DNA of 64,000 nt, taken from contig CM067568.1 of assembly GCA_034336665.1 (NCBI GenBank), positions 36,560,770 through 36,624,769 of the forward strand, in the 5' to 3' direction. Shown in pieces: positions 33,901 to 48,400 of this stretch. The position numbers were made by a program, and so were the translations under genes. Origin of the DNA: Luscinia megarhynchos. Taxonomy: Eukaryota > Chordata > Aves > Passeriformes > Turdidae. The notes under the pieces were generated by a model, which was given only the letters and a program-made list of their open reading frames with translations, made no database searches and was not told the origin of the DNA. Every line of letters starts with the position of its first letter. Within the stretch, counting starts at the first letter, position 1.

Positions 33901-36900
33901 CAAAACCTCAATCTCCAGTGGATTTTTTCAGCCTGTAGCTCCTGGTTTCTTCACCTGGTGGGTGTCTGCACACATGAAATGTTTGTTGAATATTTGTTAG
34001 AAGATTGGGTGATGATGTTCCCCATTCCTATCTCCAGGAGAAGTTTCCATCACTAACCTCTCTTACCTAGTAAAAAAAGTAAGTAAATAAATTACTAAAT
34101 AGTGTAGAAGTGACTTTGGAAGTGCAAAAATAGTTATATCCCATGGGTGACAAGAGAACTTACCAGGAAGTAATTTTTTAAACTTTTTTTCCTACTTTAA
34201 GTACTTTGCACTGACACCTACATCCTTCTCACTCCAGTGCAGGAAACAGACATGCTCTTGTGTAGGTAGTTCATCTGTCTAAAGTGCATTAATTGTCCAT
34301 AGGTTCAAAGTCAGGAGTAACAGAGATGGACTACAAAATAAGTCTGGAGGGGAAAGAAAAAAAAAATAGATGCAGATGGTGTGAATGTCCTGGTATGCAG
34401 GTAAGGAAAAGAGAACAAAGTTGTCAAAACAAGGATAACAAAACAAAATAATGATAAGTATCATTACAAGTAGTCTATACTACTGGAATGAAGTAGCAAA
34501 GATCAATTTCAAGAGGGGAATTTAGTTACTAATAGAGAAAAAGATAATAGATTTGGTTTTTCTGCTTGCTGATGCTGGACATACTGATAAATAAAAGTGT
34601 GTGCAATGAATTCAGCAGGATGACTGAGAAACTGCTTCTGTTGATGAAGTGCTTATTTGCAAAATGATGTTACAGTCTTTATTTCAAATATGGATAATAA
34701 CGAGTGTGTGATGCTTTCCCACTTTGGTGGCAAATCAAAACACATACCACAACAGTACATGAAAACTTGTGCTTTGTAACAGGAATTAATGTGTGTGGAT
34801 AGATTGATGCTTTAAGCTAGCTCTGCTGGGACCATGGAGCTTTCAAAAGCGCTGGAAAGACCGAGATGTGCTGCAAGTGCAGAGAGGGCAAAGGGCCTTG
34901 CTTGAGCTTCTAGGCTCAGGTGCAGGGCATCAGGCTCTCGGTGTGAGCAGCAAGGGCACAGGGACAGGGTCAGGAGCTGCTGCCTTCAGCCGCTGCCTGG
35001 CCCCACGCTGGGCAGCAGTGGCAGCCCTGTGACTGCAAGGTGAGTGTTCAGGGAGCCCACCTGGGCCAGTGCCCATCCCCTTGCTGCAGCATTAACTTCT
35101 GTCTGGCTCAGCTCACTGGCTCATCCCACAGCTGCATGGGCTGCGGTGCTTGTAGAAGGGAGAGGGATAAGATCTTGAGGAAACAGGGAGGGGTAGGACC
35201 CGGTTAGCCCAGGCTGCTGCTTCATCATCCTGTCAGAGTGCAACAAGCACACCCCTCGATTTGGTTGTGCCACATACTGTGGGTTGCTACGGTTCTACTG
35301 TGTTGGTGTTTGAAACATTTTCAGATGGATCGTTTCCTAGGAGAATAAACAATTGCTCTTTGCCGCCATCAGGCACATCGCTAGCTCGGGCACTCCGAAG
35401 TGCAATCCTCCAGATGGTCCTTGAGCCCGCTCTGTAGGTGCCGCCCCATTCACAGCCATACAAAGAGCCTGAAACTCCTTATGCGTGTGCTCCGTTCAGT
35501 TTGCGCAAAATGGGTCTTTGAAAAGGCTTTGAAAGGGCTGCATTCAAGAGCTGTGGTTGCTGCCTGGAATTGCTCCAGCTGGTGAAAGGCTGCAGCTCCC
35601 TCCCTCTGGTCTTGACAAATGCTGTGGAGCTGCTGAGACAGGTTAGTTGTGCTGGCTAGAGTGTCTTGTTTTCTGCTCTTCATAATGTTCTGAGCCGGAT
35701 TTACCTTCAGGTCAGTTGAAAATAAATAAATAAAATCCAGCAAAACTCTTGAAGTACATCAATGCTGAAAGATACGCATTTAACGCAACTAATATTTACA
35801 GAAACTGTGATCAAAACCTGAGCACTCGGTTTTGCACATCTGTTGATTTTTGGAGCTGGGAAAGAACAGAGCCCTGTCCTCAGTAAACAGGGTCATGTGA
35901 GGTTAGCTGAGCTAGAAAGGAAGCCCGACCAAGCACTGCTGCGCTCTCAGGAGCCTTCTGCCACAGGCTGTGGGAGAGGACTCTGAGCAGCATTAAATGT
36001 AGTTACAGCAGATCCTGCCGGGCTAGTTTCTCCTGGATCCGTGCTCTGGAGCGTTCATCGGAGATGTCCTTGCAGGGTGCAGTGTCGCTGAGGACAGCAA
36101 GGCCGTGTCCGTGTCCCCAGCAGCCCCCGAGCCCCGGCTGCTCCCCCTGCAGCGGGAGGGTCTGCAGGGCTCGGTGCCTTCTCAACTCCCCTGCAGCCAC
36201 AGCCTCCCCTCCCAGGTGCTTCCTCGAGACCTTCTGCCACTGTTAACAACGAGAAATATTGCCACCCTTCCTTCTTTCCCCTTCTTAACTATAAATTATG
36301 ATTATTTCAACACTTTTTAGCATGATTATGGAGCAGACTCTGCGAACTGAGCAACTTCTGTAAACAACTTTCAGTTGTCATTAAAAACCTTTCATGCCCG
36401 GGATCACAGGCATATCTTTGGAGCTGAGAGAATGGATCAGTTCTCTTTTTTGGAGACAAAAATGATAAGAAGTTCTGCTGGAAGAAAATTGCAAAATATC
36501 GGGATGAGGATAATTTGAAGTTTGTTAAATCACCGCTAGTCCTAATCCCGTCCCTTTCAACGTCTATATACTTAGCAGTTAATTACTTCTCTACCGACCC
36601 GGGAGAAACATTTTTAAGGTAATTTTCCACACCCCAGCTGGTGCGAGGCCCACCCTGAAAGGAGCAGGGAAAACCTGGGCTTGTTTTTATCGGTACCACG
36701 CCTAGGGCGCCGGGCTCCACCCTGGAGGGAATTCCCACGCTTGGTAATTGCGCGGCGCAGAATGCCGGCAAGCTCCAGATCTGATTCCAGATCCCGTAAA
36801 TACAGCGTGAATCTTCACGAATATGCACGGCCTTTTGGGAGTCCTTCCCTCAAGGAAGATTTTCTGTGCTAATGCCTGTGACTGTCCTGCAGCCCAGCCA

Positions 36901-39284
36901 AGCTGTATCTGCTCACTGCGAGAACTACCAACCTCTTTGCAGCTGCCTGACACAGTGTGGTTTCCTTCTTTATTTTTTTCCCCTGCCAAACAGTGAATAA
37001 TGGGGTTTCCTCTGATAAGACTAAATTGGTCTGGCCTGTGCCTTTGCCTCTTGTGGTCAGATGGGCAGTGACATCTTTCCACCAGTGGCTCAAACCTAAC
37101 TGCATTTCAAACACTGCAGTGCAGATAATGGCAAAACTCCCTGCAGATGATATGAGATGAGTGGTCCAGAAGCAAAGGAGGCAGAAGATGATTTTTGTGT
37201 GCTTTGCATGCCTCTTGCAGCTTACAGGACCCTGCCTTCCCAGTGATTTCCCAGTGGGGAAATGGCCACAGCCCCAGCTGGAATCTCAGCTACTGGCTCA
37301 GCAAGGAGAAGTAAAGGCACCAAAACCCCCTCCTGGTTTCCCTGTTCCCAGACTTCTCCTCCATTCAAAAGTACCGTGTTTGAGGACATTGTCATAGGCT
37401 GGGAACCCCCTCTCTTGCACAGTTTCCTTCCGCTTTTCTCCTTCCTGAAACGCAGTCCTTTGTCATGTCACAACCACACGGTGCCCTCTGAGCAACAAAA
37501 AGGGAGAGCACTTGGTGTGACTCCATTCATGATAGTGTCTGCAGTTCACCTCCCAGGGAGACCCTTCTGCTATGAGGAGGAGGGAGGAATCCTCCTTTTA
37601 TCCTCCACCATTCCGTCAGGACAATAGACAGTGCCTCTGGGCACAGGCGGCTTGTAAAACCCACAAAAACGCAAATTTTTTGCCAAAATGTTCTTGATTT
37701 TAAGCAGATAAGGAGCAGGGAAAAACAAACTGTAAATGGAGAAGAGGTGCTGTACAAGCAGCACTTAGCAGCGTTTTTAACTTTAGTAGAAATACGATTT
37801 TCACAAAGAGGAAAATCCTTTTAAATCCCACAAAACCCCTCAAGCCTGATTAATCAGCTATGGGATCTGGAGAATTAGGGGCCATGAACACATCGGACTG
37901 GAAGCCTCGGTTCTCCTCCCCCTGCTTTCAGCTGGACAGGGACCAGGCATTACCATGGACTGTGTGAGAGAGCTCGTTCTAGCAAAGTGCATTTGCCCCT
38001 CTTCTGGAGGGCAGGGGTTATTTGTTCGCTGCTGAAGGGAAGCTGCTTTGGTCACAGTGCTGATTGCCTTCCTCTAGAAATCCCCCCGAGGAGAAGCTGA
38101 GTAAGCTGAACCACTGGATGCTGAGGCCGTGGCAATACCTTCCTCCTAAAGCAGCTGTTGCCACATACCACCAGTCAGAGGGAAAAAAGGACAAAAAAGG
38201 CAAACAACCAAACAAGAAAAAAAAATTTAAAAAAGGAAGGGAGGGGAAATATGCCCAGGGAAATGTTATGTTACTAAGGTCTCTTGCTGTGTTCAGCTGC
38301 AAGGCAAAGCTGCCTGAAAAAATGGGAGGAATGTGCCTTGTTTTCACATAAGGACTGCAGAACATCTGTCCTGTAGTTCCCGTGGGATTTGTTTTAATAT
38401 TTTTTCCCTAAATAACCAATCTGACTTACAGATGTGTGTGTTTTCTGCCCAGGTCCTGCAGGCTTGTTGGAAACATCCTCAAGTGTTTCCTCCTCCCAGC
38501 AAACGAGTGGGAGAGATCCCAGCTAATACTTGGACTAGGGGAAGACAGCTCAGCTCATGGACCAGACCTTCTGTTTCTGCAGTGCTTCAGAGCAGCAGAG
38601 TGCTACAGGGGGTTAAATGGGACTAGGATAGGGAGCACAGCTGATTGTCACCAGCCTTCCCATCAGCATGTGGCCCTCTGAGCCTGCACACTCAGTGGAA
38701 CTCAGGTCCCTACAGTGTTTTCCATTTGATTCACTATGAAAGTGGAAGAGAGTAGCCTTAGGAAAGTTGATATGAAGCAGAAAATGGCATAAAGCACCTT
38801 ATGTGCCTTATTAAGCAGTGAGTGATTTTCCTCTCACCTGCTGGAGACACCTGAGTGCAGTGGGCATGGGAGCATCCTCCTCCTGCCAGGCAGTTTGGTC
38901 CCAGCTTGGACTGAGAGCGGCAGAGGACACTGCCTGCCTGCACTAGGGAAGTGAGAAACTCTTTAATAAGAGCCGTCAGGTGCACTGTGTTTTCTTTGGG
39001 CTGGGTGATTCCCCAGAAAACCGCAGTCCAGGCCAAAGGAGCGGCGCGGCGCCGGCTCTGGCACAGCTCCACTGCCGTAGTCTTCCATGGGAGCTGCAAC
39101 AGCAGCTCCTGCAGCAGCAAGGAGCACAGAAAAAAAAATTAAAGAGAGCAAGGACAGAAAGAGGAGCTTTCTGGCTGTTCCCAAGCCCAAGAGAAAGTTC
39201 TGTCTTCTCCCTAGTCTCTTCCTTCCAAACATAAGTACAGGAGTTTTTCATTGCAAGTGACCACAGGAAACACTCCACTTTCTG
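30991..39284. other. PSMA6-NFKBIA intergenic region, left part
   Basis: No gene was recognised. Composition shifts towards higher GC from about 33 kb. CpG-bearing pockets occur near 35360-35500 and 36680-36830; the latter contains a palindromic kappaB decamer. The many short open frames lack domains or splice context and look like chance. Confidence 0.5.
36680..36830. promoter_or_regulatory. CpG-bearing pocket with palindromic kappaB site (enhancer candidate)
   Basis: GGGAATTCCC at 36727-36736 matches GGGRNWYYCC on both strands. It sits in a short GC-rich island (GCGCCGGGC, GCGCGGCGCAG) within otherwise CpG-poor intergenic DNA, about 24 kb from the NFKBIA promoter. Regulatory function is inferred only. 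Confidence 0.3.
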
Positions 39285-39440
39285 AGAAAAAAAAACACCT
39301 AAAAGCTAGTAAAAAAAAAAAAAAAAAAAAGCTAAAAAACACCCCAAAGAACCAAATGAAAAGCACACAAAACCCCAAAAACCCCAAACAAACAAACCAA
39401 AACAAACAGAAAATCTCCCCAAACAAACAAAACAATTATC
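39285..39440. repeat. A-rich / (CAAA)n low-complexity tract
   Basis: A run of 20 A at 39311-39330 is followed by CAAA, CCCAAA and CAAACAAA units. It looks like the decayed tail of a retroposed sequence or simple repeat expansion; no element body is recognisable beside it. Confidence 0.85.
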
Positions 39441-42400
39441 TGTGTGGCACACCCTTTTGCACTGAAATCCAGCTAGAAATTGCATTAGCCTGATCCAGGT
39501 GTCGTTTTGCTGGGATGATAGCCATTTCAGGCAAAGTCTTCAGGTGTACCTCTCTGCCCTGATCTGCTCTGGCTGCCTGACAATTGCCTTCCCCCATGCT
39601 CAGTTTCTGCCAGTTTCTGTGTTTCTGCCCCCAACCCTGACCCTCACTGGGAGGCTTTCCTGAGTTCTCATAGCTGTTGTGGACAATGTCATGCAGCAAC
39701 ATTCAAAACCAAGTTTTGTCTGGCTGCTTCGTGGCAATTCCACACTGGCATCTGATTTTGGTCCATCAAAGTGGGATCCGTTCCCATTTCAGTACATGGA
39801 TCTTTCTCCTCACAGGTCATGTGCCATGTCTGTGTTCAGTTCAGCATGTTAATATTCACAGTGACCTCATGGCAAATCCACCCTGTAGCTCTGCTTTCAA
39901 AGGAAATGGAATAAAGAAGGGCACTGGCAGCTCAGCTATGACACAAAGCCTCCGTGAAGCAGAGAAGAGAGATCAGCTCAAACACTTGTCTTGCTGGCTT
40001 AGATAGAGTGGAAGTGGTGAAGCTCCCCTTGATGAGCAGCAACAAGTCATGGGAGCTGAGTCACCAAGACACCTCCTGTCAGCAGGTGATTTGGGACATG
40101 TCAGCCATCTCTCAGAGGACACACGTGGGATGGCACGTGCTGCTCACATCTCAAAGGTGCAGCTGTGCATGCTTCTGAGGAGATGGAAGGTGGCTGTCAC
40201 ACCATAGTTAACATCAGAAGTGAAGGGAGCCCTGCATATAGTGCAGGACAGGTACTTTTACTTTCAGTGCTGGTTTTGTTTATACAGCCTGGGTGGAGGC
40301 AGGAACCCCACCAAAACAAGCTTGCAAAAGGAACATTTCATTTGTGGAAGGAACATGGAATTTCCCAAGGTAAGAACAGCAGGTTTAAGTGATTGCATTT
40401 CCATCAAGCAGCTGGCATTCTTTCCAGTGCCCCACCTCCTCCTCTGCAGCCCTGCCTGCTCCAAGGCTGAGGCAGCTGTGGCTCCTCTGGCTCAGGACCA
40501 GCCCTGGAGCTCAGTGCCTGCCTGTCTGGAGCTGTGCCTGTTTGCAAGGTGAGCATTTGTACGTGAGCAGAGCAACACCCGTGCACTGGGACAGCTTTGC
40601 TGCTCCTCTCCTCTCCTCCCTGGTGCTGGGTGGCCCCAGGGCCTGCAGGGGACTAAAAATTGGTGCTTCTGCTTGCCATGGTAAAGCACTGAGAGGCAGC
40701 AGACTCTCCTCATTTTTTTGATTTTCTCTATTTCAATAGGGCATACACTTGGTCGTGCAGGGTGCCATTTTCCCTGACAATTTCTCGTGGCAGCCCCATC
40801 TCCCAGCATGGCCAACATCTATTTCCCTGGTGTCCTCCTGACCTTGATTGCTCATCTGAGGTGGCTCCTCTCCTGCTTCCAACCTGCTCTGTGCTCCCAA
40901 GTTCTCCTACTGGCTTCTCTTGCTCATTCCCATGGCAAGCCTTCAAGGCCCTCTCTGTCCTTTCATATGGAAAGTGCACAAACTCCACCTCCCCTTTCTT
41001 CTAGGCTCAGCAAAAGCCTCTGCCTGCTGCTAGGAAGATTTGCTGCTCCTTCCTGTCCTGGCAATTTGGTGGATTTCTAGGAGGGTTTTCCTGCATAGTT
41101 TGGGCCACAAGGACTTCTGTTCTTCTAGACCCAGCTCTGGAAGAGGTTTTCAGTCTCCCTGCTCTCGCTTACCCCTCCCACTGGAGGCTGATTCTCCTCA
41201 GATGGCTGGTGGAGTAATTAGTGTGCAGTTCCCTCTGCTTGCTTTGGGCAAAATTACACAGGTTAATTTAAATTAAGGCACCCTGGCTGGTTCTGCCTGA
41301 ACTGAACTCGTGGAAAGCTCGTGCAATCCTCTCTGCCAGGTGTGATATGAGTGCTATGGCAGCCAGGGTCATCAGCTCTTCCACCTGCAGAGCTGGGGCT
41401 CAGCAAACCATGTCCTGTGTTGCACTTCTCCACGAGGGGCCAAAACCAAACCAGGTGTGTGCTGAGCAGAGGTGCTTAGCTGGTTAGCCAAGGAGGTTAG
41501 CTGGAGCACTAGGCACAGGTTCTGCTAGAACCTATCATCTGCTAGCCTAACATCCAGGCTCCAGGCTCTCAAAGCCTTCCTCTCTTCCCCCTGAAATATG
41601 CCAAAGGTAACACTCTTCCAGGTGAACATAGTAAACTTCCAGCTAGGGAATCCACATGAGAAAGGGGTCTTGTCCTGCAGTGCAAAAGCTGCCAGGCACA
41701 TTTCCTTGGAAATGAGGCCTGACCTCCATATAGGAGAGAGAGTGAGAAGAGCCATGCTATCTCCTTTCCTTCCCTAATGCCAGGGATTCTGGGCAGTGGC
41801 ATAGGGATTAAGTTGCTTGGCCAGGAGGGAGTAAAGACCTAGGAGTTTTTGAGTGGGTCCTGTCCTTGGGTGAGGCATGCAGCCATGCACACCCCTGGCT
41901 GCTCAGGTGCTTCCAAGCCAAGAGAGAAGCCATGAGTGGGTTGTACACACTGCAGGAAACATGGAGCTGCTGAGCACAGGCTTTCCAGGGGCTGGCTTTA
42001 AATACAGGCTTTCACAGCCCATCAGCATCCTGATTCAGGGTTTTAAATCTCTTTTGGGATCCATGCCCGGGTGCTGATTTCCACTAGAAAGTATTTTTTC
42101 CTGAAGCTGGGATGAAGTAGTTGCTGTATTCCTGTGGCACTTCAGAATGCCCTTCTGTAGGCCCTGCAGCAGGAGCCCCAGCTGGGACTGGATCATATTA
42201 CTCTTAATTCTCCTGAAGTTGGGTCGTTAAGATAGGCACCAACATGGGCAGAAGCATCACTCTGCACTGGCCTGAACTACTAATTGCCTAAGAGCCCAAG
42301 TCATGGTGAGGTTATTTATATCCCATCCTTTCCAGCATTGGTCATGGCTGAAGACAACACACCAGACTGGAAAGACCTCTGGGCTGGTGATTGGAGTGGC

Positions 42401-45400
42401 CTTATTAAGTGTCAAACTCAGCCTGTTGCTCAACGAGCTGTTTTCTGCATGTAACCCTGACACAGCTTGCAATAGCCTGGCTGGAAAATCAATTGCAGCA
42501 ATGTGAGCAGCACCTTCAGTGGCTCCATGTGTGCCCAAGCTTGGTCATCCCTGTCATTAATTAAGGGTTTGCTCATCTCCAAGGATGAGGCCTCTGTTTT
42601 TCAGGGCAGTCACATGAGCTCAGATGGCCCCAAGCACAGCTTTGATTCTCACACTGAGCAAGTGCTCAGAGAGCACGTGTGGCTGCTGCACTGCCTGACA
42701 GCTAAACGTGCTGGGGCGGATGGAGGTGAGAGACTTGGAACCTGGCACCACATCCTGGATGCTGAGGATGGTGCTGCAGGATCTCCTGCCAGGGGCTTCC
42801 CTGCTGGTGTCACTTCTGGCAGCCCCTTCCTGCAGAGCAGTCTCTGGTGGCCAGTAGAGGCTGCCAGCTCCTGTGACAAGGCTTCAAGGCACACACCAGT
42901 TTGTCACCTCCAAGCTGTTAAATCTAGTCAAACAACAAACAAGAGTTCAGTGAGCTGAGAGATCTGTTCTGCACAGAACTTGTGTGATCAGAGTGACAGC
43001 TGTCAGAAGCCAGGGGCTGGACAAGGCTGCCCCAGGGTGGTAGTGTGCTGGGAGAAAGAGGGAGATCATGGGGATTGAAACAGCAAAAGCACACCCTGGA
43101 AGCTGTGTCTCCTTGTAGGTAACTCTGCAGGCTGGATGGATGCCTATCTCCAAGCACTGGCATTCCTCTGTGGCTGGAGTGTGTCCTACAGGTGTCCATC
43201 CAAGAGCTGTAACTAGCCTGATGGTCCTTGCTGTGGGGAGGTGGCTTTGTTCTGGTGATGGAAAGGTTTAGGGTCAGGGGAATTCTCACCTTTTCATGTC
43301 ATCTGAGTTTGGATGGTGGATGGCTGCAAACTTTTGACAACAGGAAAAGCTGTGCCAAAATTAATGACAAGCTATTCCATGTGCAGACCATGCTGCTGAA
43401 TTAGTTGCACGTTTCTATCCAAACCAGGGCTCAGCCCATCCATGGCAGGCGGTCTGCAGGGAAGGATTCCTCTGACCTTTTCCCTGGATGAGATCCACTG
43501 AGCACAGTCCAGTAACCCTGAGCTGACATTGAGCAACCCCAGCAAAACAGCAGCTGTGTCCAGTCACCTGAGTGTGTGGAAACCCTGGACTCTTGATTGC
43601 ACAAAGTGCAGCTGGTGCCCTGGCTGTGCTGGGCAGACTGTTCCCTCGTGTGCCAAGATCCCAGGAGTGTAACCTGCCAAACTTACCACATGCATGCAGC
43701 TTCTCTCAGCACAGGAGCCTTTATGTCAGGCCAGGAAACCCCAAACAGAAATGGGGCAACCCCTGCCTGCCTAAGCAGCTTGCTGGGATTTCTCCATAGA
43801 GATGCACTGCGGGCTTTTTGCAGGGGGAAAAAACAAAAAGACAAAAACCTCAGCTTGCTTGCAACAAGTCACATGCTTTGCTTGGCCACGGAGCCCAAGC
43901 CCTGTACTGGATGCAGCCTTGCAAGCAGCCTGCAGAGGCAGGCCAGCAGCGTGCCTGGCTGCCAGCTGCGGGGCAAGGCTGCAGCTCCCGGGTGCTTCGG
44001 CAGGGGAGCCATGGCTGACGTGCTGGGCAGCCTGCCCCAGCAGATCCTCGTGTTTCTTCAGGCAGCAGCAGGCTGGAGTGGTGCAGGGAGTGTTAGTGTG
44101 CAGTTCAGTTCTAACTCTTCATGTGAATATCACCTAAACCTTGCTGAAAGAGTATCGAGATTAAAAATGCTGGATTCTTCTAGCATAGCTAGAATATACA
44201 CCTTATATTCCTCTCCTAAGGGGCTGCACCCATGGGGAATTGTGGTTATGCATTTTCCAGTAGATGAGAGAGGGGCACAATATTCCACCTGCTTCCCCCT
44301 GCTCTCTGTCCTGTGCAGTGTGGGTTTCTGCTCCCTGTACTACAGTACCTTGGAGCAAGCTTTGCTCAGCTATTCTGTTATGGGAAAGGGACAGTCTGCT
44401 GTCCTAGGCTGTGCTTCTTTCTGCCTGCCTCAGATCAGGGGGACAAAAGCAGAGGCCACAGAAAACATTTTTCACAGAACAGATCCATCATGACCTCTGA
44501 TCCTGTCACCTTTTTTGCCCTGCTGTGCTGGCCAGTCTGAGGCTGAGTGTGCCACTCTGGCCTTGACATTCCCCTTTGCTTGTGTAGGCAGCCCCTTGCT
44601 CTATGTTCTGGGCAGCAGATGTGCCCGGGGGACACCTGCAAGCTGGCAGGCACACAAAAGTGAGGTGATGAAATGCTTATCATTGCCATGCTTACACCTT
44701 TCCAAGGAACTGCTCTTTTATCTCCCAGCTCCACATCCCACTGCCCTTTTGCCTCTGTACACACAGAAAAGTTCTCTGTAAGGAGAAACTGGGTTGTCTG
44801 GAGAATATCCTGCAATTCACTCTGCCTGCTGGTTCTGGACAGCTGTTGTGTGTGGCTCTGCACTTGCTAAGATGTGTAAACAAATCTCCAAGGAGAAGCT
44901 TGAAAGAGAGATGGGCTTTTTCAGTAGATACAGGTAAGTGCAGGGAAGGAGAACACAGCAGGGGCCTGAGATGGAAAGGAAACAGGAAGATCTGTCACTG
45001 CTTTATGTGTTTTACTCTCAGAGCAGCAGTCGTCTTCTGTACTTCCCTTAAAAGAAAGAAAAGGCAAAGATGATTCATGTCCCATTCCCCAGCTCAGCCT
45101 TGAAGCAGCATTAGTGTGACTAAGGTCCTTGCTGCATCATTTCTTTCTCCATCTGATGCCGAGAAGGTCATAGCAGGGCAGATTGTGATTAAGTGGAATT
45201 TCTCAATGTTGAAAGACATTTGAGATTTGTCCTGGTGATTAATAAAATTACTTGGGGGGCCATAGGAAAATCTGATCCTATACATTCTTTTCTGAAGAGC
45301 ATGAGCCCTTTGAAAGTCCCATGTATGAAAGCTTAGAGCACAGCATTTGCATGGGGTGCCTCTGCCAGCAAAGCTGAGCAAAGGTGAAACCCATCATACC

Positions 45401-48400
45401 ACAGGGCCCCTGCCAGCAAGAAATCCTCCTGAATTTCCACATAGCTCTGGTTACTGACATTCACAGCCTTTCACCTTACCTGATTGCACACCACTGGAGG
45501 AAGTCTGCTAAATTAGTAGAGCCTAAAGCACGCGAGGGAGGTCCAGTGCACAGACAACACCCAAATCTTGCCAGTCCCAGCAGAAGTCAAAGTGGGTATG
45601 TTTGCAGCTGCTTTAACACTGTGGCACATGATTTTACCAGTTCAGGTTCCTCATGGCTTTGCAGAAGAGAGGACAGGTAGCACATAAGCTCCAGGCAGCA
45701 CCTGCCCTGGGAAATACCTGCTCTGCAAACACGTATTTAAAGGCAATCCCTGCCCTGGGGAGTTTGCAGCCCAAAGCTGGGGCAGAGAAGCTGCAGGCCA
45801 GAAGCTTGTGTGGGCTGTGACTCCAAGTCCTACAGCAACATTTTGTGTCTGCTGGTTTGTGGTGCCTTAAGATGCACATGCAGCATGCCTGGGTGAGCAG
45901 CAGCAGAGCTGGGTGGGGTGGATGGTGGCTTTGCCCCAGTCACACACATGATGGAAGGCAGAGATAGAGCCAGACCTGGTCTTTGCCTGCCTGTGCCACT
46001 TGTTTCTAGAAGGTGCTTTGGAGGTCAGTTTATGTTTTACTTTCTCGTTGTCCTCAGTGTTGTTTAGGAGCAGACTGAATCCTCCTGTGCTGCAGCATAA
46101 ACCACTATCTGTGCCTCATTTTTCCCACTGGGCATTTAGAGCATTTATACTGTGTTTTAAGAGGCTAATACCAGATTCAGTCAGACTCACTGCTGTTATT
46201 GCAATTCCTAAGTTAAATTACTGGCTGCTTGCTAGCAAAAACATTTTTTCCCTCTCCCTCTTTCCTTTAGTATTGATCAGCTTGTTGTGTCCTGGCTTCT
46301 CAAAGGGAGGTTTTCTCTCGAGACATCTGCAGCCCCAGTTGGCAGATGCTGGAAGCATACAGCTCTCCTGGAGGCCCCTTCTGGGGACTCTCAAAACTGT
46401 GCCAGCAGCTTGTCTGGCACTATAATGAGATCTGTGAAGTGCTGTGTATGGACAGAGGGCACAGCAGGTAGCTAGTTAGCAAAAGGGAGATGTTCTGGGT
46501 TTATGCAGTTAATTATGTATTTGATTACAGCTCTGTAAGACATGGTTTAGCTATCAGCTGCAAGAGGGAGAGAGACACTGATGTAGTTGCTGCATCACAT
46601 ATGAGAGGAATCATCCTATCTGCAGCTTGATGCAGCTCATGCCACATGCACAGAGTTCAAACAATTTCCTCTTCCTTCTACACTTCTTGTAAGGCAGCCA
46701 GGCACGTCAAGCTCTCACTTTCAGGGGCAGATCTTCAGTACACATTTCGATCCTGTCTGAGCAAGAGTCAAGAAAAATGCCAACTGGTGTTGATGAGATA
46801 AAGACACTTAACTTCTTAACTTTGCATCCAGGGGAGCAATCAGTCATTGAAGAAAAATTTATGTCAATCAAAAGTCACAAACATACATTTCATGGACCAC
46901 AGGGCTGAGCAGGTTCCCTGCTGAAGCTTTGATTCCTTGCAGATATTTGCACACATCACCACTGCTTCTTTTTCTAATTTCTACTTCATTAAAAAAAAAA
47001 TTAGAATGAAACTCTGTGCAAAGAAGCTTCATCACTGCACCAGCTTGCACTTTCCTGTCTGAAGAGCTCTTTTAGGCTCAGTTCAGGCCAGGTGAGCTAC
47101 TCCATTCACTGGAGGTTAAAAGCACAAGGAGCCTCTCTGTTTAACCCTTTAAAGGGGCACGTTTTGCAGGGCTTCTCTCATTTTGTAGCTTACTTGCTTC
47201 TGAATCCATGACTGTTTACATCCACTGTAGGTGCTTCATGCCCTGAACTCTGGATTTCCACATTCCAGTGACAGGCTAATGAGGTAAAGTGGGACCAAAC
47301 TCTGCACATTTCGCTGATCTCACACATCTTGTCTTTGAGTTCCTACTGTGGTTTACTGAGGCTGCTCCTCTACAGCTAATGGAATAGGGCTTGGAATGCC
47401 AGGCACTGGAGGGGACATATCCTGCCCTGACACAGGCTTTGATGTCAGGAGCACTTGTATGCAATGGCTGGTCTTGTATGAAGACTCAGCTGCCACCAGG
47501 AGCAAACAGCAACAGGGCCCAGCTGTAAATTCAGTGAATCGTGTCACAGCACTGCTCCTTGGGCTCAGTAGTGATTGAAATGGGATTTAAAAGTCTGTCC
47601 TGTCACTAGGGCATACTTGCTTTTCAGTTCACTCTGAAAAAAACCCCTTTGTGATGGCATAGAGCAGCATGCATGCATCTTCACCTCTGGCTGGGACAGG
47701 GTCAGATCCAGCCTGGGTTAAAAGCTCTCCATGTCCCTGCAGCACCAACAGGCAGGGATGTGGCAAGGAGGGGACACTGACAGGTAGGACCATCTGTGCC
47801 CCTGCCAGCACCCTGCCCAGCAGCAGCATCCTCACTGATTCACCTGCACACCTCAGCTCAGGTGGAAGACCAGCCTGGCCTAGAGACTGCTCCCAAGCTG
47901 TTTTCTTGGTGTCCTCAGAGAGAGGACTCAGAACCTCTGGCATTGGAGATGAAGATGATATTTCATGTGCCATTTAGCAAAATTATTTGTAAGTCTACAC
48001 AGACTTGCCTTTATCCTGTGCTTACAAGGAACATGCAATTTCTATTGACAGCATTCAAGGGTTCAGCTGTAAATTCAGTGAAACAGGACAGCTACAGAGA
48101 TGGCATTTTTCTTATGGCAATATTGAGAAGCCATCTGTGGTGGTGTTTCAGGATGAATGTGCTTACAACACCAGGGACTTGCCTCCAGGAAGAGAACACA
48201 CTGAGCTGTGTTTGCTTTGTTGCTGCATGAAAGCATCTGCATGGGAAATACCTAACACTCCCTGGGTGATGTACATTGGCATCACACTGTGGGTTGAATC
48301 AGCCTCCAGATAGGGTCTAAGTCATGAGCAAAATATCCAGTGGTAGGACACTGCTTGGTGTCAGAATCAGCACCAGTTTACCATCCAAAAGCTGTACACT

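Noticed and set aside
42503..42958. 151-codon intergenic frame
   Set aside because: No domain, no splice or promoter context; consistent with chance.
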